DNA of 64,000 nucleotides from Labilibacter marinus (GCF_001659685.2 NZ_LXYE02000038.1:62001-126000), one strand, 5' to 3'. Shown: positions 16,959 through 27,528, numbered from the stretch's first letter. Numbers and translations: made by a program. The notes: a model not told the origin generated them from the sequence alone.

Positions 16959-19856
16959 TTACAATTCTTCTTGTAATTCAATCTCGATAAATCGGAATAG
17001 TCCGCAAGGCACCTCTACTTTAACATTTGATTTATTGCTAATATCATAGTTAGTTTTATCTAAAATGTCATTCATTTTAACTGGTGTAACAGAGTTAAAA
17101 GTAATTATAGCTTCTCTGTCGTTTGGGTTTAAATACCCACCATCTATAACCGTTAATCGAAGTTTTTTAGGACCAGTTTGGGCTACCACCCAAGCAACGT
17201 CACCTTCTACCGTTAAGGGTAAATTATTAGATAATTGTTTTATATCATTGGCAATAACATCACTATACTCGTTTGCATTAAAGGTTTGTGTACCATCTGC
17301 CGAGTAATAAAAACGCCCATCGGTGATGTATTCCCTCATAATATCCTTGTATATAGGATGTAAATGATCCGTTAATTTACCACGACTAACACCTGCGCGC
17401 GCATATACACCATCTTGAGGAGGTGTAATGAGCACTAAACCACTGGGGTATGAAGGCAGGTAGTTTTGACGTCTATCTTTTACTCCTCCTGCGTAATTAG
17501 AAAAATCCCACTCATTAACTTTAGCGGCAGGCCAAGTTCCATTCTGACGACTAAAAACAAAAGGGTTATTATTCTCAAATTCTTCATCATAAAAAACTGA
17601 CCATTTTACATTACTCGATTCTGTCATATAATGCTCGTCAGGATCTTTCATCGAAAGGTGAACCGGAGAATAACTTACAATTTCATTTGATTCAGGAACA
17701 TAAAGCGCACCCTTGGCAATTAAATCCCAAAGAATGCTCATATAGTCCTGATCTACACTAAAGTTGTTAATATATGTGGCTCCACAAGCCATGTGATAAA
17801 CTATATGACGCAGAAAGTGACTTGGCAAACGTTGGTGCGAAAATTGTCTTGAACGGTCAAAACTTGGGTTATCAGGCACTGCTCTAGTTCCCCAATCCGT
17901 AAAGGCACCCGAAGCCCATACTCCGGAACGAGCAGCAATACTAATATCCATGGCCTTATCGGTAGTTTCTTCCATAGCTGGCACAAATACATTTGCATAA
18001 TCGCCATCCATTACTTTTTCCCACATTGGCAAATAGATATTGCCTTGCCAAAAATTGTGTTTAGTACGCACAAATATGTTGGCGTTTTTATCTTTAGCAT
18101 AGTTGGCCAATGGATAAAACAAATCTTCCATCACCCAAGCAAAATCATCACTATGGTCCTCCAATTCTGGGTAAATCAATACAGTTTTCTTGCCGTCTGC
18201 ATAATCTAATACCTGTTTGGTAGTTTCTATGTGGAACATGTATGGATCGTTACCATGACCACCCCAATAGGCTATTCCAGGCTCGTTATTGTACCATGGT
18301 TGTAAGAGGTCGAGGCATTGCTGGCGAGAATATACGTATTGCCTTCTTCCATCACGTTTATTTTTATATTTTTCATTCGCCATTGCAGAGCGATCCCAGT
18401 CTTCGGCTTTATTGGTATGCGACCCACCTAAAAATATAGGACTTTGGTAGTTTGATCGTATATTATCGGCCACAGCTTTAGCGATTCCATCATCCGTATT
18501 TTCTGTCATTAAATACACTTTACGAGGATTTCGTTCATCTGCAGGTTTTGAGTAACCTTCCAAGGCCACACGATAAGCCTCATGGTTATCTTTCATTTTT
18601 TGTAGCTTACCTGTGGGTGATATTGCTTTAAAAGACTTTTTCCAATCGGCATGTTGCGTATCTAAAATATGTATGTTGCTTCCCCCGCTCTGAACACTGG
18701 CTAAAATTATCTTGTTGCCATCTTTCCACATATCGTTAAAAGCATAATTACATGCTATTTTTTCTTCACCTGAACTTAAGTCAGTATTGATTAGTACAAT
18801 ATGATTTCCAACTCTTACTAGGTACTTATCCTCGCTTCCATCTTTAATTAATTCCGGTTGAGCCACAGTATACCCAAAGCCAAGTCCAGTAATTTCATAT
18901 TTCAGCCAATCGTCTTTGGTTGTTCCCGTAGCTAAATCTAAACGTGATATGCTAGCACTTTTTTGATGACTTGAAACTCCTAATAAAATTTCGGCAGTAC
19001 CATCATTATTGTAATCAGAAACTCGAAACTCACCAATTGGTGAAGTGGCATCCACCTTTGTGACTTGATAAGGTTCGTCTGCCAACACTTCGAATAAGTA
19101 TATAGAGCCCTTGGCTTGCATATGATTGTCGCTGGCATGCATGGCTAAAACTTGCGTTCCATCAGCCTTTGTTATCGGACGAAGGAAATTAGCATAGTGC
19201 AGGTAATCATATTTTTTATCTATACCCCACGTTTTTTCTTCACTATAAGTGGATGAAGCAATCGTTTTTACCAGTGCTCCTTGCGCTGATAAGTAATACA
19301 TATTTAAATCTAAACCGCCACAAACCACATATGGAGTATTGCCTTTTTTTACCACACATGTTGCATACATGGGCACCTCACTATCCTGAAACTTCCATAA
19401 AGTTTTTCCTTGCGCATCAATAGCAATTATACAACCATCAGCTGTGGCAACAATAATTTCATCGGTATTATCACCGGTTATATCGGCACACCAAATATCA
19501 TGTACCATATAACCTGTCAGATTATTCTTCCACAACACATTTCCACCATAAGAAACGCCCATTAATACACCTTCGTAACTACTGGCTACTATGTAATTAT
19601 TGTCATTCTCTTTAGCTACACGAACCTTTTGTATGGTATGTCCAGTTTCAATGCTTACAAGACCTTTGTCCTGTAGCACTGAATTTTCGTTAACCAAATA
19701 ATTTAAACTCTTTGAACCTTTGGCCGCCTCATTACTTGAAATGCTCCAATTCGCATTGGTGTTCCACTTAGCTTCATCTTCAAAGTCGTAACTGACTTGA
19801 GCATTTGTAATTGAAAAAGTTAGAAATACGAATAATAGAAAATTATAATATCGCAT
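16959..19856 (-). CDS. Secreted beta-propeller glycosidase-like enzyme, possibly lambda-carrageenase type (GH150)
   Basis: 965 residues with signal peptide (FLLFVFLTFSITNAQ). A short beta-sandwich start is followed by a propeller-like half (about 70-430). Its PQQ/FG-GAP-type strands include ADITGDNTDEIIVATADGCI and DYNNDGTAEILLGVS. The C-terminal half (about 440-960) reads as a separate catalytic module with conserved-looking acidic and Trp-rich stretches (GIAYWGGHGNDPYMFHIE, VLIYPELEDHSDDFAWVMED, IFVRTKHNFWQGNIYLPMW). Characterised lambda-carrageenases are about 940 residues with an N-terminal propeller and unrelated C-terminal module, which this architecture and length fit. That assignment is from memory of architecture and may be wrong; another TIM-barrel endo-galactanase (GH98-like) is the main alternative. 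It has no T9SS tail. It lies 23 bases after the CBM-like gene, so the two are probably one operon. Confidence 0.5.
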   Translation of the reverse strand: MRYYNFLLFVFLTFSITNAQVSYDFEDEAKWNTNANWSISSNEAAKGSKSLNYLVNENSVLQDKGLVSIETGHTIQKVRVAKENDNNYIVASSYEGVLMGVSYGGNVLWKNNLTGYMVHDIWCADITGDNTDEIIVATADGCIIAIDAQGKTLWKFQDSEVPMYATCVVKKGNTPYVVCGGLDLNMYYLSAQGALVKTIASSTYSEEKTWGIDKKYDYLHYANFLRPITKADGTQVLAMHASDNHMQAKGSIYLFEVLADEPYQVTKVDATSPIGEFRVSDYNNDGTAEILLGVSSHQKSASISRLDLATGTTKDDWLKYEITGLGFGYTVAQPELIKDGSEDKYLVRVGNHIVLINTDLSSGEEKIACNYAFNDMWKDGNKIILASVQSGGSNIHILDTQHADWKKSFKAISPTGKLQKMKDNHEAYRVALEGYSKPADERNPRKVYLMTENTDDGIAKAVADNIRSNYQSPIFLGGSHTNKAEDWDRSAMANEKYKNKRDGRRQYVYSRQQCLDLLQPWYNNEPGIAYWGGHGNDPYMFHIETTKQVLDYADGKKTVLIYPELEDHSDDFAWVMEDLFYPLANYAKDKNANIFVRTKHNFWQGNIYLPMWEKVMDGDYANVFVPAMEETTDKAMDISIAARSGVWASGAFTDWGTRAVPDNPSFDRSRQFSHQRLPSHFLRHIVYHMACGATYINNFSVDQDYMSILWDLIAKGALYVPESNEIVSYSPVHLSMKDPDEHYMTESSNVKWSVFYDEEFENNNPFVFSRQNGTWPAAKVNEWDFSNYAGGVKDRRQNYLPSYPSGLVLITPPQDGVYARAGVSRGKLTDHLHPIYKDIMREYITDGRFYYSADGTQTFNANEYSDVIANDIKQLSNNLPLTVEGDVAWVVAQTGPKKLRLTVIDGGYLNPNDREAIITFNSVTPVKMNDILDKTNYDISNKSNVKVEVPCGLFRFIEIELQEEL

Positions 19857-19879
19857 AATATGATGTTTTGTATGATTGA

Positions 19880-21019
19880 CTAATTAATTTTTATTTTTTC
19901 CACAACACGCTGATTGCCTACCTTCAACTGCAACAAGTAAATTCCGCTTGGTAAATCGGATACATAAATGGTAAAATGACTGGATGGGTTGGAAGATGAT
20001 TTCATTACTTTTCCAAGCATATTACAAAGAATATATGTACAAGGCTCAGGAGTTTTTATTTGAAGAATTTCTGAACTTGGGTTAGGAAATACTTCATAGC
20101 TAAATATTGGAGTATTACCTAAAGCTACATCACTTGACACAAACTCAAATTTGAAGTCATCGATGTAAATAGAACCTTTACCTCCTCCATAAGCTGGGTT
20201 ATTATTCACTTGAATAATAAATTCTGATTGTTCTACTTTTTTAGGTATGATAAGTTGTTGTGTTAATTCAACCCACTCATCTTTAGCAAGCGATTCCATA
20301 TCCCAATCCAAGGCCAACCAAGGCTCATTGATAAAGGTGTAGAATTTAGAAATACTTGTACCATCTTCTATAAACACTTTGGTTTTAACATCATAGGTTC
20401 CTGGTTCCAAATCTATTAATCCACCTGCTTTGGAGTTAACATTGGATGTGTACGGCAGTTCTTCAATTTCTGCAGGAGCATCATCCCAAATGGCTATTTC
20501 ATCAATATAAAATGTTCCTTTTCCACCATAGGTTTGATCCATGGTTATTATACTAGCAGAGCCATTAATGGCTTGAGAAAATGATACTTCTTGGGTAAGC
20601 ATCACCCATTTTTCTCGTTCAACACCTTCAATATCCCATTTAATATTTGTCCATACAGGATCTTTTATTATCGTGTTAAAGGCGGTTAGTTCAGTACCAT
20701 TGACAATCCAAACTTTTAATGTCATGGTATATGTGCCTGCATCTAGCACTATGGGATATTCTACTAAATTACTACCATGTGCTTTTTTCGAACCATCGGT
20801 AATTATCGTTTCATTGGAGTATTTTAAACTATAGGAACCATGCGAGGCTATTTCATCGGATAATTGCCAATATTCATCGTGCTGCAACCACCAACCATTT
20901 CCACCTGATTCAAAACCGAATAAATACGGGGCAAGTATGTTGACTTTATCTCCTTCAGCTTTTCCCAAATGAAATATGCTTAAAAATAGCACATAGAATA
21001 AATAGTGTTGTATTTTCAT
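19880..21019 (-). CDS. T9SS-sorted protein with two carbohydrate-binding-like modules
   Basis: 379 residues: signal peptide (HYLFYVLFLSIFHLGKAEG), two related beta-sandwich units, and a type IX secretion C-terminal sorting domain. Unit 1 (about 30-185) starts FGFESGGNGWWLQHDEYWQL and ends GGKGTFYIDEIAIWDD. Unit 2 (about 190-300) ends GGGKGSIYIDDFKFEF, showing internal duplication. The sorting domain (about 305-379) has the usual FPNPSSEILQIK start and ends in a basic tail. CBM4/9/22-like folds have these FE..G and YIDD(I/F) signatures, so glycan binding at the cell surface is likely. It is the first gene of the unit with the propeller enzyme, perhaps tethering substrate. Confidence 0.75.
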   Translation of the reverse strand: MKIQHYLFYVLFLSIFHLGKAEGDKVNILAPYLFGFESGGNGWWLQHDEYWQLSDEIASHGSYSLKYSNETIITDGSKKAHGSNLVEYPIVLDAGTYTMTLKVWIVNGTELTAFNTIIKDPVWTNIKWDIEGVEREKWVMLTQEVSFSQAINGSASIITMDQTYGGKGTFYIDEIAIWDDAPAEIEELPYTSNVNSKAGGLIDLEPGTYDVKTKVFIEDGTSISKFYTFINEPWLALDWDMESLAKDEWVELTQQLIIPKKVEQSEFIIQVNNNPAYGGGKGSIYIDDFKFEFVSSDVALGNTPIFSYEVFPNPSSEILQIKTPEPCTYILCNMLGKVMKSSSNPSSHFTIYVSDLPSGIYLLQLKVGNQRVVEKIKIN

Positions 21020-21187
21020 GTGTAATTAATTGTAAGATTTCAATTCCATAAAAAAATGGTTTTCTTAATTGAGGTTAAGAAAAATATTTATACAAATAAA
21101 GCATTAAGCTATTCAAAGAATTGTCCTCGTAATTTATCCTTTGTGCTTTAGCGTAAATATCTATTTATGGAGTTTGAAGAAAGAAAA

Positions 21188-21217
21188 AAGCCCCTATTTC
21201 AGTTGAAATAAGGGCTT
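21188..21217 (-). terminator. Intrinsic terminator after the small exported protein gene
   Basis: Minus-sense stem AAGCCC-U-UAUUUCA with UGAAAUA-G-GGGCUU, then a U-run, 8 bases past the stop at 21225. One internal U-G wobble makes the plus strand a poorer terminator. Confidence 0.85.
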
Positions 21218-21224
21218 CATATTT

Positions 21225-21584
21225 TTATGAAATACTTTGTTTTTTGCTTTTTTTATGTGCGGACCAAAGCTTCATTTGTTCCTTGGTAGATAAGGCTTTT
21301 AACTTAGTATGAAACGTGGTTTGAATTTCTTTTTTAGCAGCTTTGTAGTCATCAGATCCTTTTTCGTATTTTTTATTTACTGCTTGTGCTTCTAAAGCAC
21401 TTTCCTTTTTATACTCAAGAACTTTCGCTTTTTGGGCATCATCTAAACCCATTACCGTTGCAATCTCTTCTACTTGAGTTTCAATTTTCTCAAGGTGCTT
21501 TTTACCAATCGCCTGAGCGCTAATGTTCGTTACACCAGCTACAATCATCAATAACATTATAAACCCTATAAATCTTTTCATCAT
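21225..21584 (-). CDS. Small exported helical protein
   Basis: 119 residues with a signal peptide (RFIGFIMLLMIVAGVTNISAQ). The charged helical mature part contains GLDDAQKAKVLEYKKESALE and TFHTKLKALSTKEQMKLW, a pattern like periplasmic Spy/CpxP-type or LTxxQ proteins of Bacteroidota. Those act as periplasmic chaperones or stress factors, but the match here is only by general layout. Single gene with its own terminator. Function not assigned. Confidence 0.65.
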   Translation of the reverse strand: MMKRFIGFIMLLMIVAGVTNISAQAIGKKHLEKIETQVEEIATVMGLDDAQKAKVLEYKKESALEAQAVNKKYEKGSDDYKAAKKEIQTTFHTKLKALSTKEQMKLWSAHKKSKKQSIS

Positions 21585-21699
21585 TCAACTTTAATTAGTG
21601 ACTACAAAAATCTTTGATACAAAGCTATAGTACTACATGTATATACTTGTACTTGGGAGTTTATTCAATGTGTTTATAGAGTAAACGTTATTTCTTTCA

Positions 21700-22389
21700 T
21701 TACGAAATTTCGATTGGCGATGATCTTTTTACTGAGGAGTCTATATTTCGAATACGTAAGTAATTAAAGGTATCCTCTTCAAACATTTCTGCCTCCATAA
21801 TTATTAAATCATATTTAAAATATGGAGCAGATAATACCATTGTGTGATATTCACCATTTTCGCCACAAGCGTCAATCTTACCTTCGTTTTCCATTTGCAA
21901 CAACTCCGCTACAAAAGCAGGATTTAACATGCGACCGGTTATGGTTTCTTCAAAATACTTTTTGTAAGATAATGAGCAAACCACTTTAAATTGATCTTCA
22001 TCAATACGTTTCATTAAGCTTTTGCGCTCTAATTCCCATAAAGGCATATCTACATCTATAATGCCCGAAGCACACTCCGTTATCCAATTAGGATGTCCGT
22101 CTACCGTTGATATATCACCCGTGATCAATACCTCTATATTGGATTTTTTAATTTGGTGCATCGCAGCGACATAACCCTCTTTAAAAGGTTCTTTCACCTC
22201 AATTAATTCATGAGGCAAGCCAATACTATAGGCTTGCGCTTTCATTACCTCAATGGAATGAGCAAAAAATTCTTCGTGATTCTCAGGTACAAAGGTAATT
22301 AGTTTTACAATGTTATATTTTCCAATGGAATCCATTAAGGCAAAAGCACAATCTTTGCCCCCGGTCCATAATACTGCGGCTTTCTTCAT
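21700..22389 (-). CDS. Adenine nucleotide alpha hydrolase / Dph6-like ATP-pyrophosphatase
   Basis: 229-residue ATP-PPase with the PP-loop near the start (AAVLWTGGKDCAFAL; SGGKDS-like) and the family segments EVLITGDISTVDGHPNWI and ITGRMLNPAFVAELLQMENE. Eukaryotic and archaeal relatives (Dph6) amidate diphthine on elongation factor 2. Bacteria lack diphthamide, so the bacterial substrate is unknown. The family activates a carbonyl or carboxyl group by adenylation. It lies 86 bases downstream of the large sensor gene on the same strand, possibly cotranscribed, with no clear functional link. Confidence 0.8.
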   Translation of the reverse strand: MKKAAVLWTGGKDCAFALMDSIGKYNIVKLITFVPENHEEFFAHSIEVMKAQAYSIGLPHELIEVKEPFKEGYVAAMHQIKKSNIEVLITGDISTVDGHPNWITECASGIIDVDMPLWELERKSLMKRIDEDQFKVVCSLSYKKYFEETITGRMLNPAFVAELLQMENEGKIDACGENGEYHTMVLSAPYFKYDLIIMEAEMFEEDTFNYLRIRNIDSSVKRSSPIEIS

Positions 22390-22475
22390 CTAAATCTTTT
22401 TTATTAACCGCAATATAAGCCTTTAAAACGGAAGCATAACATCTAATTATAATCTTAAGTTGTTTTACTTATAAG

Positions 22476-25400
22476 CTATTCATCATCTACGGATAAAGCG
22501 TTAATGGCACTATCTAATTTTTCTGCTAATTGATTCGTACTATTGATGTATGTTGTTATTTGTTGAATCGCGGAATTAATATTATTCGTTTCGTACGATT
22601 GCGTTTGACTCGATTCTCTAATTTTAGCAATAAAACCAATTACATTTCCAATCACAGTTTGTAGTTCCACTATTTTAGTATTCGCCTCATGCGACTGCAA
22701 TAAACCAGCCTCACTCAAACCTTTTATTTTATCTGCTACCTCCTGCGAATTATCTGCTAGCTTTTTAATTTCACCCGCTACTACCGCAAAGGTTCGCCCA
22801 TGTTCTCCTGCTTTTGCTGCCTCAATGGTGGCATTTAATGATAATAGGTTCGTAGTTCGTGCAAAATCCGAAATAAAACTAATTTCTTTAGTAATATTTT
22901 CCATGGAATCCACGGTCTGCGAAACAATCTTCACACTCAACTCGGCATCCTCTTCGATGCTCTTTGAATCCTGATGCATTGTTAGGGCATTGTTGGCATC
23001 TTCTTTAATATTGGCAGTCATCTGCTCTACCGAAGATGAAATTTCTTCAATGGTAGAAGCTTGGCTATTTGTCGCATTTAATAATTCCTCAGAGGCCTTA
23101 CCTAACTCATTTTTTACATCCTGCATTATTTTGGCTATTTTATCTTTAGCCTCCTCTAGTTTAGCATTTCTACTTTCTACTTGGGCAGTAGCCTGATCTA
23201 CTTTTTCCTTTAGTAGTTTCTGATCTTCTTTCAGTTTTTGAGTACGCCATTTAAAAAGAAAATATAAACCTACAATTACTGATAGAATGCAAAAAACTAT
23301 AAAAAAAGTTGTTTTCCAGAATGGAGGTTTAACTGTTATCATCAAACTTGTTACTTCACCCCAAACTCCATCGCCATTGGCAGCTTTTACTTTAAAAGTG
23401 TACTCTCCACCACGTAAATCAGTATAAGTCACAAATCGTTTTTCCGAAGTAGTACTTATCCATTCATCATCTAATGGTTCTAATTTATATTGAAATTTAT
23501 TTTTTTCAGGGTTCGCATAATGGTCACTACTTAGCTCAAGTTCTATTACTCTTTCTTTATAGCTAATTTCCATTTCACTTAGTAAGCTGATTGATTGCGG
23601 AAGAACCACGTTTTTATGATATTCCTGTCCAATAATGCCAGGTTTGTTATTTATCTTTATATTCACAATTTTAGCCTTAGGCTGATAAGGATTATCCTTA
23701 ATACTATCTGGATAGAAATAGTTGAAGCCATTTACTCCACCCAGTAATATTTGACCATTTTTACGCTTGATTCCTGATAAATCGAAAAAATCATTATCCT
23801 GCAGACCATCTGCTTTTGTGTAATTTCTGAATTTCTCAGTTTTTGGATTAAATTTAGATAGTCCAAATGCCGTTGTTATCCACAAATTTCCATTATCATC
23901 TTCTAAAATACATTTTACAATATTACTAGAAAGTCCATTCTCTTCTGTATACGCTTTAAATCGATCTGGTTCTCCGTTAACTCCTGGTACAAATTTATTT
24001 AAACCACCTCCGTATGTACCTATCCATAAAACTCCATTTTGAGTTTCGAATAAACAAATTGCATAATCATTACTTATCGAGTTCGAATCTTTTTCATTGG
24101 TGTAAAAAGTCTCAAACTTTAAATCAATGTCATCTTTATTATAATTTTTAATACGTGCCAAGCCTTTTGCTGTAGCTACCCATAGCGTATTGTCTGAACT
24201 GTGCACCACATCGCGAACCGTATTGTTGGGTATGGAATAATCATCATTAGCATCAAACATGAACACCTGGCTTGAATCAATGTGGCCATCCTCTGTTAAT
24301 TTTACCCTAGCTACTCCACCATTAAAATGAGTATACCATAAGTCATTATTTTTATCTGCATAGTTCTGAATGCAAATTCCCTTTCCAATGGTTTCTTTGT
24401 CATCTTCTAGAAAGTGATATTTTTTACCTCTATTTAATTTTGGATCTAAATAAACAATCTTCTTTTTCCAAGTAAAAAAGTATAACGAGTTAAATTTATT
24501 AGTAGAAACCACACCAATACTATAGTTAGGTCCAGGAGGGCGTTTTCCAGAAAATACTTCATCCGTTTTGCTGATAAAATTATTATATAAACCATTATCA
24601 TCAGTTTTCGGAAGCACTACCAAACCAGCCCCTTGCTCTCCAATCCAAAGGTTATCTTCTCCATCTTCAACAATTTTCCGAACACCTTTAAAAGGAAGAT
24701 GACCCGGTTGGTTACTAACCTTTATATGTCCAAACTGTTTTTGATCTGCATCGTATTTATTAATACCGCCTCCTGACAATGCAAGCCATACAATATTATT
24801 TTTATCTACATAAATTCTTCGCACCGTATTAGAACTAATGCCATCCGCATTATATAAGTCGTATGAAGAATGTGTTTTAAGGTCTGTACGCTTTAATTCG
24901 GTATTAATCGTTGCAGTATAAACCCCTCTACTCCCTGTTCCTAACCACATGGTTTCATTTTTATCAATTACCAATGAACTCACATCGTATAGCCAGAACT
25001 TTTTATTACTAACACTATTATAACAATCGTATTTTTCTATCGAATATTTATTTTTGGCTTCGTAAAATACCTTATTTACCATTCCATTCGCAAAAAACCA
25101 TAAATCATCATGGTCATCCTTAAATATATTTGAAGTACCCGAGGTTTCAATAAGTTCAACCTTATATTTCCCATTCGCATTGAACGAAACTACTGCCATA
25201 TATTCTTTTCCAATCACCCATATTTTACCTGTTTTATCTTCCTTAATATCAGTAGCGGTTAATGGATTATTGGTTTCATTATTATTGATAGGCTGAAAAT
25301 TTAATGTTGAATCTTTATAAAACTCTTCTAATGAAGCCATATAAACCTCTTCATCTTTTGTAATGGACCATATTCTTTTTTTTGAATCAATAAATACCTT

Positions 25401-25817
25401 GCTTGAACTATTAGCTTTAGAATCCTGCTGAATTTTAGATAGGTTTTTAAATCGCTCCGTATGTATATCATAAAATTCTATACCCGAATTAATAGAAGAA
25501 AACCAAATATTATTATTGTAATCTTGAGCAAAACTACCCACTACATTGGTTGATATAGCATGCGGATTCTTTTTGTCCGTGACATATTTACGCAGGTTGT
25601 AACCATCATATCGATCTGTTCCACCATTAGAGCCAATCCACAAAAAACCTTGATTATCTTGCTTTATGAATAAGGATTGATTACTAGATAAACCATGGTC
25701 AGTATTTAATTTTTCAAACTTAAGGGCAGGTAGTTCTTGTGCTAGTACATTTGTGTTAATACCAATGCTTGCAATAAGAACAATACATAGAATAATTATA
25801 AACTGGTAGATTTTCAT
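22476..25817 (-). CDS. Two-component-type propeller sensor fused to a methyl-accepting chemoreceptor signalling domain
   Basis: 1113 residues. A signal peptide is followed by a long series of Reg_prop repeats (about 35-745; [42 protein letters not shown] and others) that should form two seven-bladed propellers. A Y_Y_Y domain (about 750-835; [20 protein letters not shown]) and one transmembrane helix (about 840-862) follow. This front half is the sensor of Bacteroidota hybrid two-component systems. Instead of a histidine kinase the C-terminal 230 residues are a coiled-coil chemoreceptor domain with the hairpin tip [28 protein letters not shown] (about 995-1025). No HAMP domain is visible, and no cheA, cheW, cheB or cheR is in the window. 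The ligand is unknown; glycan fragments are the usual ligands of such propellers. Confidence 0.9.
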   Translation of the reverse strand: MKIYQFIIILCIVLIASIGINTNVLAQELPALKFEKLNTDHGLSSNQSLFIKQDNQGFLWIGSNGGTDRYDGYNLRKYVTDKKNPHAISTNVVGSFAQDYNNNIWFSSINSGIEFYDIHTERFKNLSKIQQDSKANSSSKVFIDSKKRIWSITKDEEVYMASLEEFYKDSTLNFQPINNNETNNPLTATDIKEDKTGKIWVIGKEYMAVVSFNANGKYKVELIETSGTSNIFKDDHDDLWFFANGMVNKVFYEAKNKYSIEKYDCYNSVSNKKFWLYDVSSLVIDKNETMWLGTGSRGVYTATINTELKRTDLKTHSSYDLYNADGISSNTVRRIYVDKNNIVWLALSGGGINKYDADQKQFGHIKVSNQPGHLPFKGVRKIVEDGEDNLWIGEQGAGLVVLPKTDDNGLYNNFISKTDEVFSGKRPPGPNYSIGVVSTNKFNSLYFFTWKKKIVYLDPKLNRGKKYHFLEDDKETIGKGICIQNYADKNNDLWYTHFNGGVARVKLTEDGHIDSSQVFMFDANDDYSIPNNTVRDVVHSSDNTLWVATAKGLARIKNYNKDDIDLKFETFYTNEKDSNSISNDYAICLFETQNGVLWIGTYGGGLNKFVPGVNGEPDRFKAYTEENGLSSNIVKCILEDDNGNLWITTAFGLSKFNPKTEKFRNYTKADGLQDNDFFDLSGIKRKNGQILLGGVNGFNYFYPDSIKDNPYQPKAKIVNIKINNKPGIIGQEYHKNVVLPQSISLLSEMEISYKERVIELELSSDHYANPEKNKFQYKLEPLDDEWISTTSEKRFVTYTDLRGGEYTFKVKAANGDGVWGEVTSLMITVKPPFWKTTFFIVFCILSVIVGLYFLFKWRTQKLKEDQKLLKEKVDQATAQVESRNAKLEEAKDKIAKIMQDVKNELGKASEELLNATNSQASTIEEISSSVEQMTANIKEDANNALTMHQDSKSIEEDAELSVKIVSQTVDSMENITKEISFISDFARTTNLLSLNATIEAAKAGEHGRTFAVVAGEIKKLADNSQEVADKIKGLSEAGLLQSHEANTKIVELQTVIGNVIGFIAKIRESSQTQSYETNNINSAIQQITTYINSTNQLAEKLDSAINALSVDDE

Positions 25818-26190
25818 AAAGCCAAATTTAGTCCTTCGGACATAATTATGATAAAATAAAACAACTAAATAGAGGGGGTAAATCTCATTACGTGGCAGTT
25901 AAAGATAAGTTACAAAGACAATAGATGATTACCCTATTGAATTCAAATCATTAAAATAACGCTCAATGTACTAGTTTTCTTTCTTTACTAGAATGACTTT
26001 TACCTGTATATCCTCAAAGGTTTGAAAATAGTATTAACATATAATTTGAGAATCAAATGTAAGTGTTACTATAACCAAATTACTTCAATATGATCCATTT
26101 TACACAGATATACTCCCATAGCTAAATCGTATCCATAAAAAAAGGCGCCCTTCATAGGACGCCTTCAATATCATAATTCTAAAAGTTTAC
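25818..26190. other. Intergenic region between ald and the propeller-MCP gene
   Basis: About 370 bases, AT-rich, with no ORF that looks real. The right end (26142-26165) is the ald terminator. A CAAATTTA at 25823-25830 (TAAATTTG on the minus strand) matches the -7 pattern, but it is only 5 bases from the sensor start codon, so I do not rely on it. Nothing else is recognised. Confidence 0.5.
26142..26165 (-). terminator. Intrinsic terminator after ald
   Basis: Minus-sense stem AAGGCG-U-CCU with AGG-G-CGCCUU, loop AUGA, then seven U residues. It lies 25 bases past the ald stop. Confidence 0.88.
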
Positions 26191-27303
26191 TTACAATACT
26201 TTTTCTACAGGAACATAAGGTAAATCGAAAGCTTCAGATACGCCTTTATAAACAACATCTCCTTTAACGATATTTAAACCTAATTTCAATGCAGAATTCT
26301 CTTTACATGCTGTTTCCCATCCTTTATTAGCTAATTGAATAGCATAAGGCAAAGTGGCATTAGTTAATGCCATAGTAGAAGTAAATGGTACTGCACCTGG
26401 CATATTTGCTACGGTATAATGAATCACATCATCAATAATATATGTTGGATCTTGGTGTGTTGTTGGTTTGGAGGTTTCAAAACAACCACCTTGATCAATA
26501 GCAACATCTACCAATACTGTACCTTGTTGTAACGTAGGTAACATTTCCCGTGTAATTAATTTAGGTGCTTTAGCTCCAGGTATTAAAACCGCTCCAATGA
26601 TTAAATCCATTTTTTGAATTTCCTCACGCATTCTCATTTCATTAGGAACTAATGTTTTCACGTTAGCAGGCATAATGTCATCTAACTGTCGCAAACGATC
26701 AATATTTAAGTCCATCATGGTAACATCTGCACCTAAACCTGCCGCCATTTTAGCCGCCTGCGTACCTACAACACCACCTCCAATAACCAATACTTTAGCT
26801 GGGTTAACTCCAGGAACTCCTCCTAGTAAAACACCACGTCCGTTATATGTTCGTTCTAGGTATTTAGCACCTTCTTGCGTTGCCATTCTTCCTGCTACTT
26901 CCGACATAGGAATTAATAAAGGAAGCTTTCTATCTGGTGTTTCAACTGTTTCGTATGCTAAACAAATTGCCTTTTGCTCAATCATAGCATTAGTTAAAGG
27001 CTCACATGATGCAAAGTGGAAATAAGTAAATAACAGTTGATTCTCTTTAATCAATTTGTACTCGGGCTCAATAGGTTCTTTTACCTTTACAATCATTTCA
27101 GCGATTGCATAAACCTCTTCAATAGTGGCTAAAACTTTAGCTCCTGCATTCTCATAATCTTCATCATAAAAATCCGTACCTAGTCCAGCTGTAGATTGAA
27201 CATATACAGTATGACCAGCTTTGGTCATTTCTAAGACTCCCGCAGGAGTCATCCCTACCCTGTTTTCAGCAGGCTTAATTTCTTTAGGAACACCTATAAT
27301 CAT
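26191..27303 (-). CDS. ald: Alanine dehydrogenase
   Basis: NAD-dependent enzyme for the reversible oxidative deamination of L-alanine to pyruvate and ammonia. The 370 residues show MIIGVPKEIKPAENRVGMTP at the N-terminus, the catalytic region KVKEPIEPEYKLI and LFTYFHFA, and the Rossmann motif VIGGGVVGTQAAKMAAGLGA at about 170-190, then MPGAVPFTSTMALTN. Length and motifs are standard, and they separate it from transhydrogenase PntA. It is a single gene with its own terminator, and it supports use of alanine as carbon and nitrogen source. Confidence 0.95.
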   Translation of the reverse strand: MIIGVPKEIKPAENRVGMTPAGVLEMTKAGHTVYVQSTAGLGTDFYDEDYENAGAKVLATIEEVYAIAEMIVKVKEPIEPEYKLIKENQLLFTYFHFASCEPLTNAMIEQKAICLAYETVETPDRKLPLLIPMSEVAGRMATQEGAKYLERTYNGRGVLLGGVPGVNPAKVLVIGGGVVGTQAAKMAAGLGADVTMMDLNIDRLRQLDDIMPANVKTLVPNEMRMREEIQKMDLIIGAVLIPGAKAPKLITREMLPTLQQGTVLVDVAIDQGGCFETSKPTTHQDPTYIIDDVIHYTVANMPGAVPFTSTMALTNATLPYAIQLANKGWETACKENSALKLGLNIVKGDVVYKGVSEAFDLPYVPVEKVL

Positions 27304-27497
27304 GGCTCAAAAGTTAAAATATTACTAATCGTTTTCTCATGTTTTGTACTTTCAAAATAACAGATTAGTTTGTTTTTGCACTATGAATATTATCAGGCAA
27401 AAAGCCTGTTTTTAGTCATATTAAATGCTGCCAGAAAAGATAAAATAGGTGTAGTCACTCATTCGCACCAAAGGCTTTTCAATAAAGGATAATACCT

Positions 27498-27505
27498 TAT
27501 CTTTG
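27498..27505 (+). promoter_or_regulatory. -7 promoter element of the ATP-grasp-like gene
   Basis: TATCTTTG is a perfect TAnnTTTG match 23 bases before the ATG at 27529. A clear -33 TTTG at the right distance was not found. Confidence 0.4.
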
Positions 27506-27528
27506 TGCCCTAGTTTATTTAATGATTC

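Noticed and set aside
25823-25830. TAAATTTG promoter for the propeller-MCP gene
   Set aside because: Only 5 bases from the start codon, which would need a leaderless transcript; no -33 element at the right distance.
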